Shown in pieces: positions 46,365 to 55,016 of a stretch of 64,000 bases of DNA (position 1 is its first letter; every line of letters begins with the position of its first letter). The notes beneath the pieces were generated by a model that searched no databases, was not told the origin of the DNA, and saw nothing but the letters and a program-made list of their open reading frames with translations. The position numbers and the translations under genes were made by a program. The DNA comes from Prochlorococcus sp. AG-402-G06 (GTDB lineage: Bacteria > Cyanobacteriota > Cyanobacteriia > PCC-6307 > Cyanobiaceae), in NCBI GenBank assembly GCA_003277985.1, contig QCHR01000001.1:124001-188000 (forward strand). Direction: 5' to 3'.

Positions 46365-46682
46365 TTAGGACATTTTTGCAAATAAATCCTTATGGTAGTC
46401 AACAACATTTTGACAGCTTATAACAGGAGTGATTTCCATATCCAAACCAAACTGTGCTCTCCATGGAGCGAAATGTTGAAAAAGTTCTTTATCACTATTT
46501 GCATTGCAGAGAATCACAACACGACCCTCCCCAGGAGCATGAACACGAAAAAGCATTTCAAATCCATCAAATTTATCTTGCTTAGACATCTCTCCATTTT
46601 CCCAAAATTCTACAAACTGCTTATAAGCAGCAATTTGATTATCAGTATCAGTGAACTGGCAATCAACCAAATAGAGTTGCAT
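46365..46682 (-). CDS. DUF3303-family protein, 105 aa
   Basis: Small alpha/beta protein, MQLYLVDCQF at the start with a second strand GFEMLFRVHAPGEGRVVILCNA and HFAPWRAQFGLDMEITPV. This matches the ferredoxin-like layout of DUF3303 proteins, common in cyanobacteria, function unknown. Full length. Confidence 0.8.
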   Translation of the reverse strand: MQLYLVDCQFTDTDNQIAAYKQFVEFWENGEMSKQDKFDGFEMLFRVHAPGEGRVVILCNANSDKELFQHFAPWRAQFGLDMEITPVISCQNVVDYHKDLFAKMS

Positions 46683-46844
46683 TAGTTTGGCAATAAAAAC
46701 AAATTTTAGCTAGAAACACAAAATAAATTGTTGATATATCGATCAATAAACAAATGATGTTATAAAAAGAAAAAAAAGAACGTTTAGGTCTTAATTTTCA
46801 GATAAGCATAATGATGCTTCCTCGTCTCAGGGTTTAGCAAATTA

Positions 46845-47015
46845 TCAAGGAGAGTTGAAAAATCCATTTGAGCTTAAAAATAAACACATAAGAATCAAAG
46901 GACCCACACCAAATACAAAAAGAACAATTTTGGCTGTTCTTGGTGTTGTTTTTGTATCATCATTTGCTTGAATTATTTTAGGAGCTAATTTTTTTTTAGA
47001 TTTTTGTCTAGGCAT
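46845..47015 (-). CDS. Small basic single-helix membrane protein, 56 aa
   Basis: MPRQKSKKKLAPKIIQANDD, a Lys-rich N-terminus, followed by one membrane helix (IVLFVFGVGPLILMCLFLSS) and NGFFNSP. The positive N-terminus predicts that it faces the cytoplasm. Resembles the conserved short DUF3464-adjacent type of picocyanobacterial proteins only loosely; function unknown. Confidence 0.65.
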   Translation of the reverse strand: MPRQKSKKKLAPKIIQANDDTKTTPRTAKIVLFVFGVGPLILMCLFLSSNGFFNSP

Positions 47016-47221
47016 ATTTAAAAAAGCTTAGAAGACGATAATAGCAGTTATAAATTAAGAGTGACCCCATATTAGAAAAAGTAATTCCAATTAATCTCGC
47101 AATAATTTTTTAGGATCTGAATAATCATCAAATCAAAGAATACAATTTTTTAAATATTTAATTGCTTGAATATTTTATATAGACACAATTAAATTATTAA
47201 ATTATCGATTAGAAACATAGG

Positions 47222-48286
47222 TTAATCGATTTCCTGAATAATTTTTTCTATTGTTCTCGCAGTATCAATCCAATTAAAAAACTTTGCTCGCGATGGGCCT
47301 TCTTGAAGAGCCTTTTCGAAGCATTTTTTATCATTTATAACAGCATTCATCGCAAAAGCTATTGATTGCACGCTTAATGGATTAACAAAATAGCCATAGT
47401 CACCCATCACCTCTGAAAGGGCTCCCCTGTTAGAAGCGATAATAGGCGTTCCACAAGCCATGGCCTCAAGAGCTGGAAGGCCAAACCCTTCCCAAAGACT
47501 TGCAATAATAAGTGCGTGACATTCGTTTAATAATGATAATTTTTCATCATCATCAATCCACCCTTTCCAGACACATAAATGTCTAAGATTTAATTCATCA
47601 ATTAGTTTTATCAGACTTGGTGTATGTCTTTTATCAAAAGGGCCTACAAAGATAAGCTGATAATCATTAATTTTGGCATATGCTAATGCTTTGATAACCC
47701 TGCCCAAATTTTTATGTGGATTATGTCTACCAATAATAAGAAAGAATTTTTTTCTTATTTTTCTGATGGGGTAATACTTTTTATTATTAAAACCTAATCT
47801 AATTGGAAATAATTTGTCCCTAGGCACATTATAAAATCTATTCAAATCATTAGCAGTAGAAATAGAGTTGCATAGAATTATCTTCGATTGTTTTAAAATT
47901 AAAGGGATATAGATTATATGATATAACGTTAAAAATGATATTGAAGGATACCTTATCGGTATTAAATCATGAGCTAAAACAATAGATTTAATATTAGTAA
48001 ATAATGGCGCCTCCAATAATGGGGATAAAAAATATTCGGCATTTAAGTTATTCATTAATTTTGGGACAGAATTTTGAAGCCAATACAGCCGTCTGAAATG
48101 ACTTTTTAAGCCTGAGCCTGGAGACAAGTTATTAGGTATATAAATATCACCTCTTATTCCTAAATCTTTTGGAATAAGTGTAGTTATTTTTTGAGAAGAT
48201 AGAGAATTTACTAAATCCCTAGAAACGACACCAATACCTGTATTCTTTTTTGTTATGTAGCTCCCATTAAAAACTATAGAAGTCAT
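47222..48286 (-). CDS. GT4-family glycosyltransferase
   Basis: About 354 aa from Met at 48286. Rossmann GT-B enzyme: donor-side GRHNPHKNLGRVIKAL and ASLWEGFGLPALEAMACGTPIIASNRGALSEVMGDYGYFV are the classic EX7E block of group 1 transferases. Acts in the cytoplasm on nucleotide sugars, probably for exopolysaccharide or O-antigen. Only one transferase is present, with an ABC exporter 0.75 kb away across a coiled-coil gene, so this may be a small surface-glycan module (inference). Confidence 0.92.
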   Translation of the reverse strand: MTSIVFNGSYITKKNTGIGVVSRDLVNSLSSQKITTLIPKDLGIRGDIYIPNNLSPGSGLKSHFRRLYWLQNSVPKLMNNLNAEYFLSPLLEAPLFTNIKSIVLAHDLIPIRYPSISFLTLYHIIYIPLILKQSKIILCNSISTANDLNRFYNVPRDKLFPIRLGFNNKKYYPIRKIRKKFFLIIGRHNPHKNLGRVIKALAYAKINDYQLIFVGPFDKRHTPSLIKLIDELNLRHLCVWKGWIDDDEKLSLLNECHALIIASLWEGFGLPALEAMACGTPIIASNRGALSEVMGDYGYFVNPLSVQSIAFAMNAVINDKKCFEKALQEGPSRAKFFNWIDTARTIEKIIQEID

Positions 48287-48333
48287 GGTTATAATATCCA
48301 CATAGAAATCTATCTTAGATAATAGTCAGTTAA

Positions 48334-48846
48334 ATGTTGAGAGCAAACTTTTTTTTAAAATTTTTTAAAAATAAAAAAAATAGTAGTCACAAAATTGTGC
48401 AATATAATTCAAATAAAAACTTTGCGATACAAGATCAAATCAATATTGAAATCATAGACATAAATCAAAAAATATCTGAAAATAGTAAATCCTTAGTTGA
48501 AGCACAAATTGTAAAATTACGATCCACCTTCCCAAGATCGAATAATTTTATAAAACAACTGGGAAAGAATGTATATAAAAAAAAGTTAGAGGACTCAATT
48601 CATTGGCATCAAACACAACTTAAAGAATTATATCTTAGGCGTAGGGAATTAGAAATCAATCTTGAAAAACTTAAAGGTACATTTTGGCTTAATCAAATCA
48701 AAAGATTTATTAGAATTATATTAATAGGAGTTTTGATCTTTTTAAGTCTATTAATATTCCTGTCTAGTTTTATGATTGTAATTTATTTATTACCATTTCT
48801 TATATTAATCTTTTTAGGATATTTGATATCGACTAAAAGGTATTAA
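48334..48846 (+). CDS. Coiled-coil protein with C-terminal membrane helices, 170 aa
   Basis: Lys-rich start, long helical region (QINIEIIDINQKISENSKSLVEAQIVKL, SIHWHQTQLKELYLRRRELEINLEKLKG) and two hydrophobic helices (IRIILIGVLIFLSLLIFLSSFM; IVIYLLPFLILIFLGYLIS). No family recognised. Divergent from the glycosyltransferase gene, and followed by the ABC exporter after about 190 bp on the same strand. Confidence 0.65.
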   Translation: MLRANFFLKFFKNKKNSSHKIVQYNSNKNFAIQDQINIEIIDINQKISENSKSLVEAQIVKLRSTFPRSNNFIKQLGKNVYKKKLEDSIHWHQTQLKELYLRRRELEINLEKLKGTFWLNQIKRFIRIILIGVLIFLSLLIFLSSFMIVIYLLPFLILIFLGYLISTKRY

Positions 48847-49035
48847 TCTACTCTTGAATATAAATCAAGCTTAAAAAATGTTAAACTCGAAATAAATATA
48901 ATTATCTCAGAATAATCCTTTTTCAAAATTTTCTTTTGACTTTCATAGCACTGACATAAACAACTCGCAACCAAACACCCAAGGAACTGGCTGAATCAGC
49001 ATAAATAATTTCTCAAAAGTAAGTAATTTTAAATA

Positions 49036-50871
49036 ATGATAGGCACCAGCAAAACATATCATCTATTAATGCGCCTTCTGAAGGCACTCCCTGCAAGAAG
49101 AAAAAGGTCTCTATTGAAATTAATTCCTGTAGCAGCCTTGACTGGTTTAGTGGATGTGATTGTAGTTGGACTTATTTCAAGATTATTTACTGTTTTCATA
49201 GGCCAACCTAATCAACCATCTTTACCATTTCAAAATTTAATACCTGAAGACCCAAAAACAAAAGTTATCAGTTTAGTCGTCATATACATTGGAATGAATT
49301 GGCTTGCATCATTCTCGAAATTATTTCTGAAAGCAGCCCAAGAAAGACTTCGAGTAGCAGTTTGGAAAGACTTATCAGAATTAGCTCAAAAAAAATTACT
49401 ATCACAATCTTATGAGTTCTTCTTAAACAAAAAAAAATCGGATTTATCGTCAAAAGTTTTAATCAATATTTCAAGAGTATCAGAATTTCTAGTCAGACCA
49501 ATTCTTCAGATTTCCAGCGGCTTATGTGTGATTACTTTTATATGTATTGCTGTTCTTTTTATAGCAAAATCTATAGCTCTATATTTAATCATAAGTCTCT
49601 TAATGTTTTATATATTTATTTCATTATTTGTAACACCTTATATAAGGCATTCTTCTCGCCAAAGAATCAAATTAGAGAAAGAAACAAACAATATATTAAC
49701 TGAATCAATGAGAACAATTATAGATGTACACCTTACTAGCTCAGAGTCTTACTTTGAAAAAAGATATAAATTAGCGGGTAAAAACTCTTTCCCTTTCATT
49801 TGGAAAGCTGAAGTGTTACCTGAATTACCTAGATCATTAATAGAGCCTTTTGGTATTACATTGATTTTTGCTATTGGTCTTTTCCCATATATAACTGGGC
49901 AAAACGATTCAATACTTATTGAGATAGTTCCATTTTTAGCAACAATTGCAGTAGCAGCATTAAAACTAACGCCTCCATTACAGGATTCATTCCGAGCATT
50001 AACTTCTATGCGTGCATCAATTCCTGATTTAGAAGAAATACTAAAGTTGATAGAGCTTCCCACTACTAGGCTAACGAAAAGATCAATAGGAGCGCCTACA
50101 AAACAAGGTATAGAGCCTAGAAACAATATAAAACTTGAAAAACTCAGTTATAAGTATCCAAACAGTAACGATTACACTTTACAAGGTATTAATTTGACTA
50201 TTCCTATTGGCTCGAGAATAGCTTTTGTAGGAGAAACGGGTAGCGGAAAAACAACTACCGCCAATCAATTGCTATGTCTTCTTAGACCAACTAAAGGAAA
50301 ATTACTATTAGATGGAGTCGAAGTTACTGATACAGAAGTACCTGCTTGGCAGGATTGTTGCTCTTACGTTCCACAATCAATTACTTTATTAAATAGCAAC
50401 ATTATTGAAAATATTGCATACGGATTAGATGAAGAAAGAATAAATAATGAAAGAGTTTGGGATGCACTTAAGGCAGCTCAATTAGCAGAATTAGTATCAG
50501 AAATGCCAATGGGCTTACATACCTCGGTTGGTGATAATGGCATCAGATTGTCTGGAGGGCAAAGACAAAGACTTGCCATAGCAAGAGCTTTTTATAGACA
50601 ATCAAAACTATTAGTTTTAGATGAAGCAACTAGTGCCTTAGATAACCGAACAGAAGCAGAGGTAATGAATGCAATTGAAATCATAGGTAGACGTTGCACA
50701 ATCATCACGATTGCTCACAGATTATCAACGATTGAAAAATCAGATTGCATATATGAATTTAAAGATGGGAAAATAGTTGCCTTTGGCAGTTATCAGCAAC
50801 TATTAAAGCAATCAAAAACTTTTTTTAATATGGTAGAGATAGCAAAGAAAACACACGGATCAAATATATAA
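49036..50871 (+). CDS. ABC exporter (type IV, MsbA/PglK-like) half-transporter
   Basis: 611 aa: six-helix membrane domain (about 20-330) then ABC domain with Walker A VGETGSGKTTT, Q-loop SYVPQSITLLNSNIIENIAYG, signature RLSGGQRQRLAIARAF and Walker B LLVLDEATSALD, H-loop TIAHRLSTIEK. Homodimeric exporter of lipid-linked sugars or peptides; the nearby glycosyltransferase suggests a glycolipid flippase (inference). Confidence 0.92.
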   Translation: MIGTSKTYHLLMRLLKALPARRKRSLLKLIPVAALTGLVDVIVVGLISRLFTVFIGQPNQPSLPFQNLIPEDPKTKVISLVVIYIGMNWLASFSKLFLKAAQERLRVAVWKDLSELAQKKLLSQSYEFFLNKKKSDLSSKVLINISRVSEFLVRPILQISSGLCVITFICIAVLFIAKSIALYLIISLLMFYIFISLFVTPYIRHSSRQRIKLEKETNNILTESMRTIIDVHLTSSESYFEKRYKLAGKNSFPFIWKAEVLPELPRSLIEPFGITLIFAIGLFPYITGQNDSILIEIVPFLATIAVAALKLTPPLQDSFRALTSMRASIPDLEEILKLIELPTTRLTKRSIGAPTKQGIEPRNNIKLEKLSYKYPNSNDYTLQGINLTIPIGSRIAFVGETGSGKTTTANQLLCLLRPTKGKLLLDGVEVTDTEVPAWQDCCSYVPQSITLLNSNIIENIAYGLDEERINNERVWDALKAAQLAELVSEMPMGLHTSVGDNGIRLSGGQRQRLAIARAFYRQSKLLVLDEATSALDNRTEAEVMNAIEIIGRRCTIITIAHRLSTIEKSDCIYEFKDGKIVAFGSYQQLLKQSKTFFNMVEIAKKTHGSNI

Positions 50872-50920
50872 ACTCACGCAGATATCAAAATACAAAGCAA
50901 GTTGAACTCAGAATTAAACT

Positions 50921-51157
50921 TTAAAAAAGAAATTTAAAATCTATCAATTCTTTAGCTGAAAGATAAAAGATCAGCGCGGTTCCAATAATTGATCCAGATA
51001 GTCCTCCCACAAAGCCAAAAAATAGTGTGCTTAAATTTTTCCCATCTGTAGTAGGTGGTTGAGTCGAAATAGAAAGTTTTTCAACTACTTTTAAGCGCTC
51101 AGAGGCAGGTCTTCGACTGGTTTGTTGATGTCTAACAAGTGCTTCGAAATCTGGCAT
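50921..51157 (-). CDS. Small single-helix protein overlapping parA, 78 aa
   Basis: Basic N-terminus (MPDFEALVRHQQTSRRPASERLKVVEKL), Thr/Pro linker, then one membrane helix (LFFGFVGGLSGSIIGTALIFYLSA). It begins 67 bp inside the 3' end of parA in another frame, without a clear Shine-Dalgarno. Probably translated by coupling with parA, and could anchor it (inference). An alternative start further downstream would avoid the overlap. Confidence 0.6.
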   Translation of the reverse strand: MPDFEALVRHQQTSRRPASERLKVVEKLSISTQPPTTDGKNLSTLFFGFVGGLSGSIIGTALIFYLSAKELIDFKFLF

Positions 51158-51762
51158 TGAATTTGTTTAGCAATGGAACAATAGGCCGACCAACCTGACA
51201 TTCGCCTGGGATCGGATCGACCTTTATCATCTACAGCATCAATTACGGCTGATCCTTGATTTTCTGCTTTATCAAAAGCTGATAACAATGGAATATCCCC
51301 TTCTAATACCGTTAAATCAAATTTTTCTAAAGCTTCTCTTGCTTCAGTGGCAATTCTCTTTTGACGAAAGTCAACCTTAACAAGTAAGACTGCATGTGGA
51401 ATTTCTAACTGCTTTAGCAAAGATGCTAATTCAACAGTTAATTCAACAGATCTTGCTTTTGGAGCTGTTGGCAATAGGACAAGGTCAGAGCCAGCGGCTA
51501 AATGTTTTAACTCTTCTTCATCAGTACTAGCTTGACCATCAGTGATAACAATTTCAGAAAATCTCGTTGCTTTAGCAGCTGCCTCTACAGGAACAATATT
51601 AAATTTAAGATTTCCTCTTGATCCATAGGCAAGAGCTGATCGATTTCTATCAGCATCAACTAAACAAACATTTTTCCCTTGAGAAGACCAAACACTTGCT
51701 AGATGGATTGAAGTACAAGTTTTAGCAACTCCACCTTTTTGGCCACATACAGTTATGAACAA
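51091..51762 (-). CDS. ParA/MinD-family ATPase (orphan)
   Basis: 223 aa with deviant Walker A CGQKGGVAKTCTSIHLA (KGGxxKT) at residues 7-14, Walker A' LVDADRNRSAL and switch region VITDGQAS. Without a ParB gene or parS sites nearby it is an orphan. Such ParA proteins position carboxysomes, chemotaxis clusters or other cargo. The overlapping small membrane protein might be its partner. Confidence 0.88.
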   Translation of the reverse strand: MFITVCGQKGGVAKTCTSIHLASVWSSQGKNVCLVDADRNRSALAYGSRGNLKFNIVPVEAAAKATRFSEIVITDGQASTDEEELKHLAAGSDLVLLPTAPKARSVELTVELASLLKQLEIPHAVLLVKVDFRQKRIATEAREALEKFDLTVLEGDIPLLSAFDKAENQGSAVIDAVDDKGRSDPRRMSGWSAYCSIAKQIQCQISKHLLDINKPVEDLPLSA

Positions 51763-52011
51763 CGGAAGGTATTTACATCTATAAATAATTTGCAGGATCG
51801 AATTACAAAGTCAAGTGGCAATGCAAAGATTAATCAATTAATACTAATAAAAGATATTTTAATCATAAGTAAAACAAATGCATAACAGTTTCTTTTGTAA
51901 CTTTAAATACATTTATCCACTATTGTTGGTAAATTAATCACCAAAAGAAAATATTTATGCTTGCAAGAAGTTTTTTCTAATGCATATTTAATAATATTTA
52001 TAAAAAAAGAA

Positions 52012-52281
52012 ATGTTTATCGAAAAGATTTTAGTAAATACAAAAAGAAAACTATCTAATATTTTTAGTATTTTCAATCAACAGAAAGAAGGATTTTCAGA
52101 AAGATGCGAAAACCTGACTTCTATTCCAGGAATAGGAACAAAAAACTGCAATAATTTTTATGAAGCTGGATATATGACTCCTGAATCAATAATTTCTGCT
52201 TCTGACGAAGAACTCTTAAATATACCCGGGGTTGGTATTAGCTTTGTTAAAAAGTTAAGAAAAACACTAGGTAGGGTTTGA
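52012..52281 (+). CDS. Helix-hairpin-helix protein, about 89 aa
   Basis: C-terminal half has tandem HhH-type motifs: LTSIPGIGTKNCNNFYEAGYMTPESI and LLNIPGVGISFVKKLRKTLG (GIG and GVG hairpins). This is a non-specific DNA-binding element also found in RadA/TfoX-like helical domains. N-terminal basic helix MFIEKILVNTKRKLSNIFSIF. An upstream TTG at 51961 would add 17 residues; I prefer ATG at 52012. Function unknown. Confidence 0.75.
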   Translation: MFIEKILVNTKRKLSNIFSIFNQQKEGFSERCENLTSIPGIGTKNCNNFYEAGYMTPESIISASDEELLNIPGVGISFVKKLRKTLGRV

Positions 52282-52328
52282 TATATGAAAAACAAATGAA
52301 ATCAATATCAGTTATTAGAAAAGAAAAA

Positions 52329-52994
52329 TTACCAAGGTAATATCTCTCCGTTTGAATGCCAGAAAGTTCCAGTGTTTTCAAGAGTAAGCTCATCAATTCT
52401 TTGAATAAGTCCTTTAACTGAATCTTTCGGTTGAATACCAGTTGAAGTGAATCCTGTCATTCGAGTACTGACTAAACCTGGATGTAAAATGGCTACAGAA
52501 ATATTTTTAGACTTTAAATCTACCGATAAAGATTTACCAGCCATACACAAAGCTACTTTAGACATCCTATATCCATAAGAACCTCCAGAGCTATTATCCT
52601 CAATGGAACCCATACGGCTACTAATTAAAGCTATTTTTGCAGATTTGCCTAGATGATTGAGCATGGTTTGCACAAAACATAGAGGACTTAAAGCATTTAC
52701 CTCAAATTGATGAACAATGCTTTGCGGATCTAACTTAGAAAGAGAATTAAATTCTGCAATCCCAGCATTTTGAATCAAAACATCGACTTTAATATCATTT
52801 AAATTCTCTCTAAGCTTAATAACTGAATCTCCTGAAGTAATATCTATGTCTGTCTCAACTCTTACATCCAAAGAATTTAATTCAGAAGAGCTAGATCTGC
52901 ATGTAGCAATTACATGTTCTCCTCTATGTTTTAACTGACGTACCAGTTCCAAACCAATACCTCGATTAGCTCCTGTAATTAAATAAGTAGACAA
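52329..52994 (-). CDS. Short-chain dehydrogenase/reductase
   Basis: 221 aa classic SDR: NAD(P) motif TGANRGIGLELVRQL at the N-terminus, NAG motif QNAGIAEFN, catalytic Ser SSRMGSIEDN and YGYRMSKVAL (YxxxK). Resembles carbonyl-reductase-type SDRs of the sniffer family. Substrate unknown. Transcribed convergently with the HhH gene. Confidence 0.92.
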   Translation of the reverse strand: MSTYLITGANRGIGLELVRQLKHRGEHVIATCRSSSSELNSLDVRVETDIDITSGDSVIKLRENLNDIKVDVLIQNAGIAEFNSLSKLDPQSIVHQFEVNALSPLCFVQTMLNHLGKSAKIALISSRMGSIEDNSSGGSYGYRMSKVALCMAGKSLSVDLKSKNISVAILHPGLVSTRMTGFTSTGIQPKDSVKGLIQRIDELTLENTGTFWHSNGEILPW

Positions 52995-53074
52995 AATAAA
53001 CCTTAAGCTTCATCAAGCCTAAAATAAAAAAATAAAAATTTAATAAATCATAGGAAGTAATGAACAAAAATTAA

Positions 53075-53491
53075 TTATGTATAAACATCATCCTCATATA
53101 TTGATTCAGATAGATCTGAAGAAGTTCCGGTAAGAATATTTGGACCTGATAAAAAGATAAATCTAAATTTTCTATTTAATTCGCCAGACAGACGAATACA
53201 GCAAAAACCTTTTTTTATAACAAGTAATCGCCAAAACTCACCCCAGTCTATACATTGATCTAGAATTTCATGAATGTGAAAATTATCATGCGAAGAGATA
53301 TCGATTTTTAATTGATCTCTTAAAAAAAAATATTTTGCTAACCTCTCATTTTTTGCAATCATTTGACCGATATATTTTGTAGTCTTAATATCGTAATCTA
53401 AAGTTTCTAAATAATTAAAAATCTGATCAATATCAATATTACTAAATCCTTTACTTTTCAAACTTTTATAAATTGATAAACCTTCCTTCAT
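53075..53491 (-). CDS. Hypothetical protein, about 138 aa
   Basis: No recognised family. Acidic/aromatic, with an initial helical region (GLSIYKSLKSKGFSNIDIDQIFNYLETLDYD), then QCIDWGEFWRLLVIKKGFCCIRLSGELNRKFRFIFLSGP, which looks like a beta hairpin. An upstream Met (53506) is equally possible. Likely lineage-specific; part of the accessory stretch. Confidence 0.6.
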   Translation of the reverse strand: MKEGLSIYKSLKSKGFSNIDIDQIFNYLETLDYDIKTTKYIGQMIAKNERLAKYFFLRDQLKIDISSHDNFHIHEILDQCIDWGEFWRLLVIKKGFCCIRLSGELNRKFRFIFLSGPNILTGTSSDLSESIYEDDVYT

Positions 53492-53606
53492 ACTTCTTAT
53501 ACACAATATAGTTTATATATTAAATATAAATCATGAAAAAAAAATAGTATTATCAAAATTTAACGAAAGAAATAGTAAAAGTATGGTTTTACAGTTAATA
53601 AGGTAT

Positions 53607-54143
53607 TTATTTTTCAGAAGAAAGTCTTTCAGAGCCACCAATAGAAGGAGTCAAGGAGAGTTGTAAAGCCTCTTCATGTGGTGAATTATAATTATTTTTA
53701 AATCCATTTTTAGAAAGGAACCAATTCTCATTATCAAAATTTTTGATTGTTTTTTTTATTCGATAACCCAAATTAAGAGTTTGATCAGCAAGTTTTCTCC
53801 ACTGTCCGTTTTTTTTACGATAACCAAGCTCAAAATAATAAACACCTTTATCAATAGGAATAGGGAATGAAATAGAAGATTGAAATTTACTTACCTCAAT
53901 CTCTTTCATAATGCAAGTTGAATTATTTTTATTTCTATTATTACTGATATCAAATAGTCTAATAGCATAGAAACAACTTTTACTAAATTCAATTCTCCAA
54001 TTATCAATAGGACTGATTTCCCAAAAGCATTTGATATAACCATTTCCAAGATTATTTACAGTTAAATCAGTGAAGGTATTAGTAAATTTATTTAGACTAT
54101 TCCAAAAATATTCTTTTAAACTTAAATAAATACCATGTTGCAT
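53607..54143 (-). CDS. Short DUF4912-like protein, about 178 aa
   Basis: Contains GYIKCFWEISPIDNWRIEF, YAIRLFDISN and PIDKGVYYFELGYRKKNGQWRKLADQTLNLGY. These align by eye with the DUF4912 domain of 19651-20736 (AYVFWEIS, AIRLCLRLADVT, IPLGGRDYKVELGYR). It lacks the SAP-like start and long tail of the larger protein. Probably a paralogue. C-terminus AL QLSLTPSIGGSERLSSEK is polar. Start at Met9 of the longer frame preferred. Confidence 0.7.
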   Translation of the reverse strand: MQHGIYLSLKEYFWNSLNKFTNTFTDLTVNNLGNGYIKCFWEISPIDNWRIEFSKSCFYAIRLFDISNNRNKNNSTCIMKEIEVSKFQSSISFPIPIDKGVYYFELGYRKKNGQWRKLADQTLNLGYRIKKTIKNFDNENWFLSKNGFKNNYNSPHEEALQLSLTPSIGGSERLSSEK

Positions 54144-54289
54144 TTTATGTATATTAAAAATATACACATAATTATAATTAATTTTAAATTTTTGTCCTTA
54201 AATTTTATTATAAATTTTTAATTGAAATCAATACATACTTAATTAGGCTGCTTAATGTTGCTAAAGATAGTAGTTCACTTAGCTGATAA

Positions 54290-54448
54290 TTAGGCTGCTT
54301 TAGTATTCTGGCTATCAGCAAGAATTGCTTCTACTAAATCAACAGTTGCTTTTCTTGATGAGATATTGCTTGTCTTCCAGTGATTAATTAAAGTTTTCAA
54401 CTCAATTATTCTTTTTTCAGCTACTCGAATTTTTTCTTCATTAAACAT
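54290..54448 (-). CDS. Small helical protein, 52 aa
   Basis: MFNEEKIRVAEKRIIELKTL, then INHWKTSNISSRKATVDLVEAILADSQNTKAA. Probably two helices, no membrane segment. An in-frame upstream Met would add 19 hydrophobic residues but lacks a good context. Looks like a conserved Prochlorococcus hypothetical (inference). Confidence 0.6.
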   Translation of the reverse strand: MFNEEKIRVAEKRIIELKTLINHWKTSNISSRKATVDLVEAILADSQNTKAA

Positions 54449-54579
54449 TGAAATAAAAGAGTAGCTAATACTCTTTAAGGTTAACCTTTTTAAAATATAT
54501 ATCAAGAGATAATTGAAAAATCATGAATTTAAGGTTTCATCATTCAAAGATATTTTCGAAAAAGAGGTTGTATAAAAAA

Positions 54580-54601
54580 AGCCGGCTACTGCTAGCCGGC
54601 T
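54580..54601 (-). terminator. Strong Rho-independent terminator for the 33-codon gene
   Basis: Perfect inverted repeat AGCCGGCTA / TAGCCGGCT (9 bp) with a 4-base loop; on the minus strand it is followed by seven T residues. It is unusually G+C-rich for this genome and ends about 24 bp beyond the stop of the small ORF 54625-54726. Confidence 0.9.
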
Positions 54602-54607
54602 CAATAA

Positions 54608-54641
54608 TTAATAGATTACGAAAACTATATAAATCTATTAA
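54608..54641 (-). repeat. Second hairpin in the 3' region of the 33-codon gene
   Basis: Perfect 10 bp inverted repeat TTAATAGATT / AATCTATTAA with a 14-base loop that contains the stop codon region (54625-54627). Stands between the ORF end and the terminator, so the transcript ends with two successive hairpins. Confidence 0.7.
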
Positions 54642-54726
54642 TAATAAAACCCTTCAAGGCAGGAGCAACAGAGAAAATAATTCTACTTACTTCCATTGAC
54701 TCTTGACCGATTGGTAGATGCGACAA
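54625..54726 (-). CDS. 33-aa peptide with perfect Shine-Dalgarno
   Basis: TTG start at 54726-54724, product beginning MSHLPIGQES and ending FIINRFI, with an amphipathic, mildly basic middle (RIIFSVAPALKGF). The minus-strand leader TAAGGAGGTGATCC lies 7 bases upstream (54728-54741 on plus) and is complementary to the entire 3' end of 16S rRNA, one of the strongest possible ribosome-binding sites. A hairpin and a strong terminator follow. No family recognised. This combination makes translation and a dedicated transcript very likely. Confidence 0.75.
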   Translation of the reverse strand: MSHLPIGQESMEVSRIIFSVAPALKGFIINRFI

Positions 54727-54727
54727 T

Positions 54728-54741
54728 GGATCACCTCCTTA
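54728..54741 (-). promoter_or_regulatory. Full-length anti-16S Shine-Dalgarno sequence
   Basis: Minus strand TAAGGAGGTGATCC. Most Prochlorococcus genes have weak or absent SD elements, so this is an outlier. Spacing to TTG is 7 bases from the GGAGG core. Confidence 0.85.
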
Positions 54742-55016
54742 GATAAACATATTTTCACAATAGCTAAAAAATGTTCTATGTCGGTTAAATAGGTAACATT
54801 TTCAGAAAGAACAAAGATTTCTAAATTAATCAAAGAAAAAGTTAATGGTTTCTGACGAAAAAAATATAAATATTTTATTCATTCACTTGAGACAGGTCTA
54901 AAACTAAATCTGGGTAAACGTTACATGCGCAAAAATAAATAAAAAAAGTAAAAATTGCTTTCTACCCCGCGTTAGGAGGAATTAGTTGCTAAAACATTAG
55001 TCCTAACAAAATTCAA

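Noticed and set aside
54728..54741. Possible 16S rRNA 3'-end fragment on the plus strand (TGGATCACCTCCT)
   Set aside because: Only 13-14 bases match and no adjoining 16S helix 45 or upstream rRNA sequence is present. The opposite strand uses it as a Shine-Dalgarno, which explains it better.
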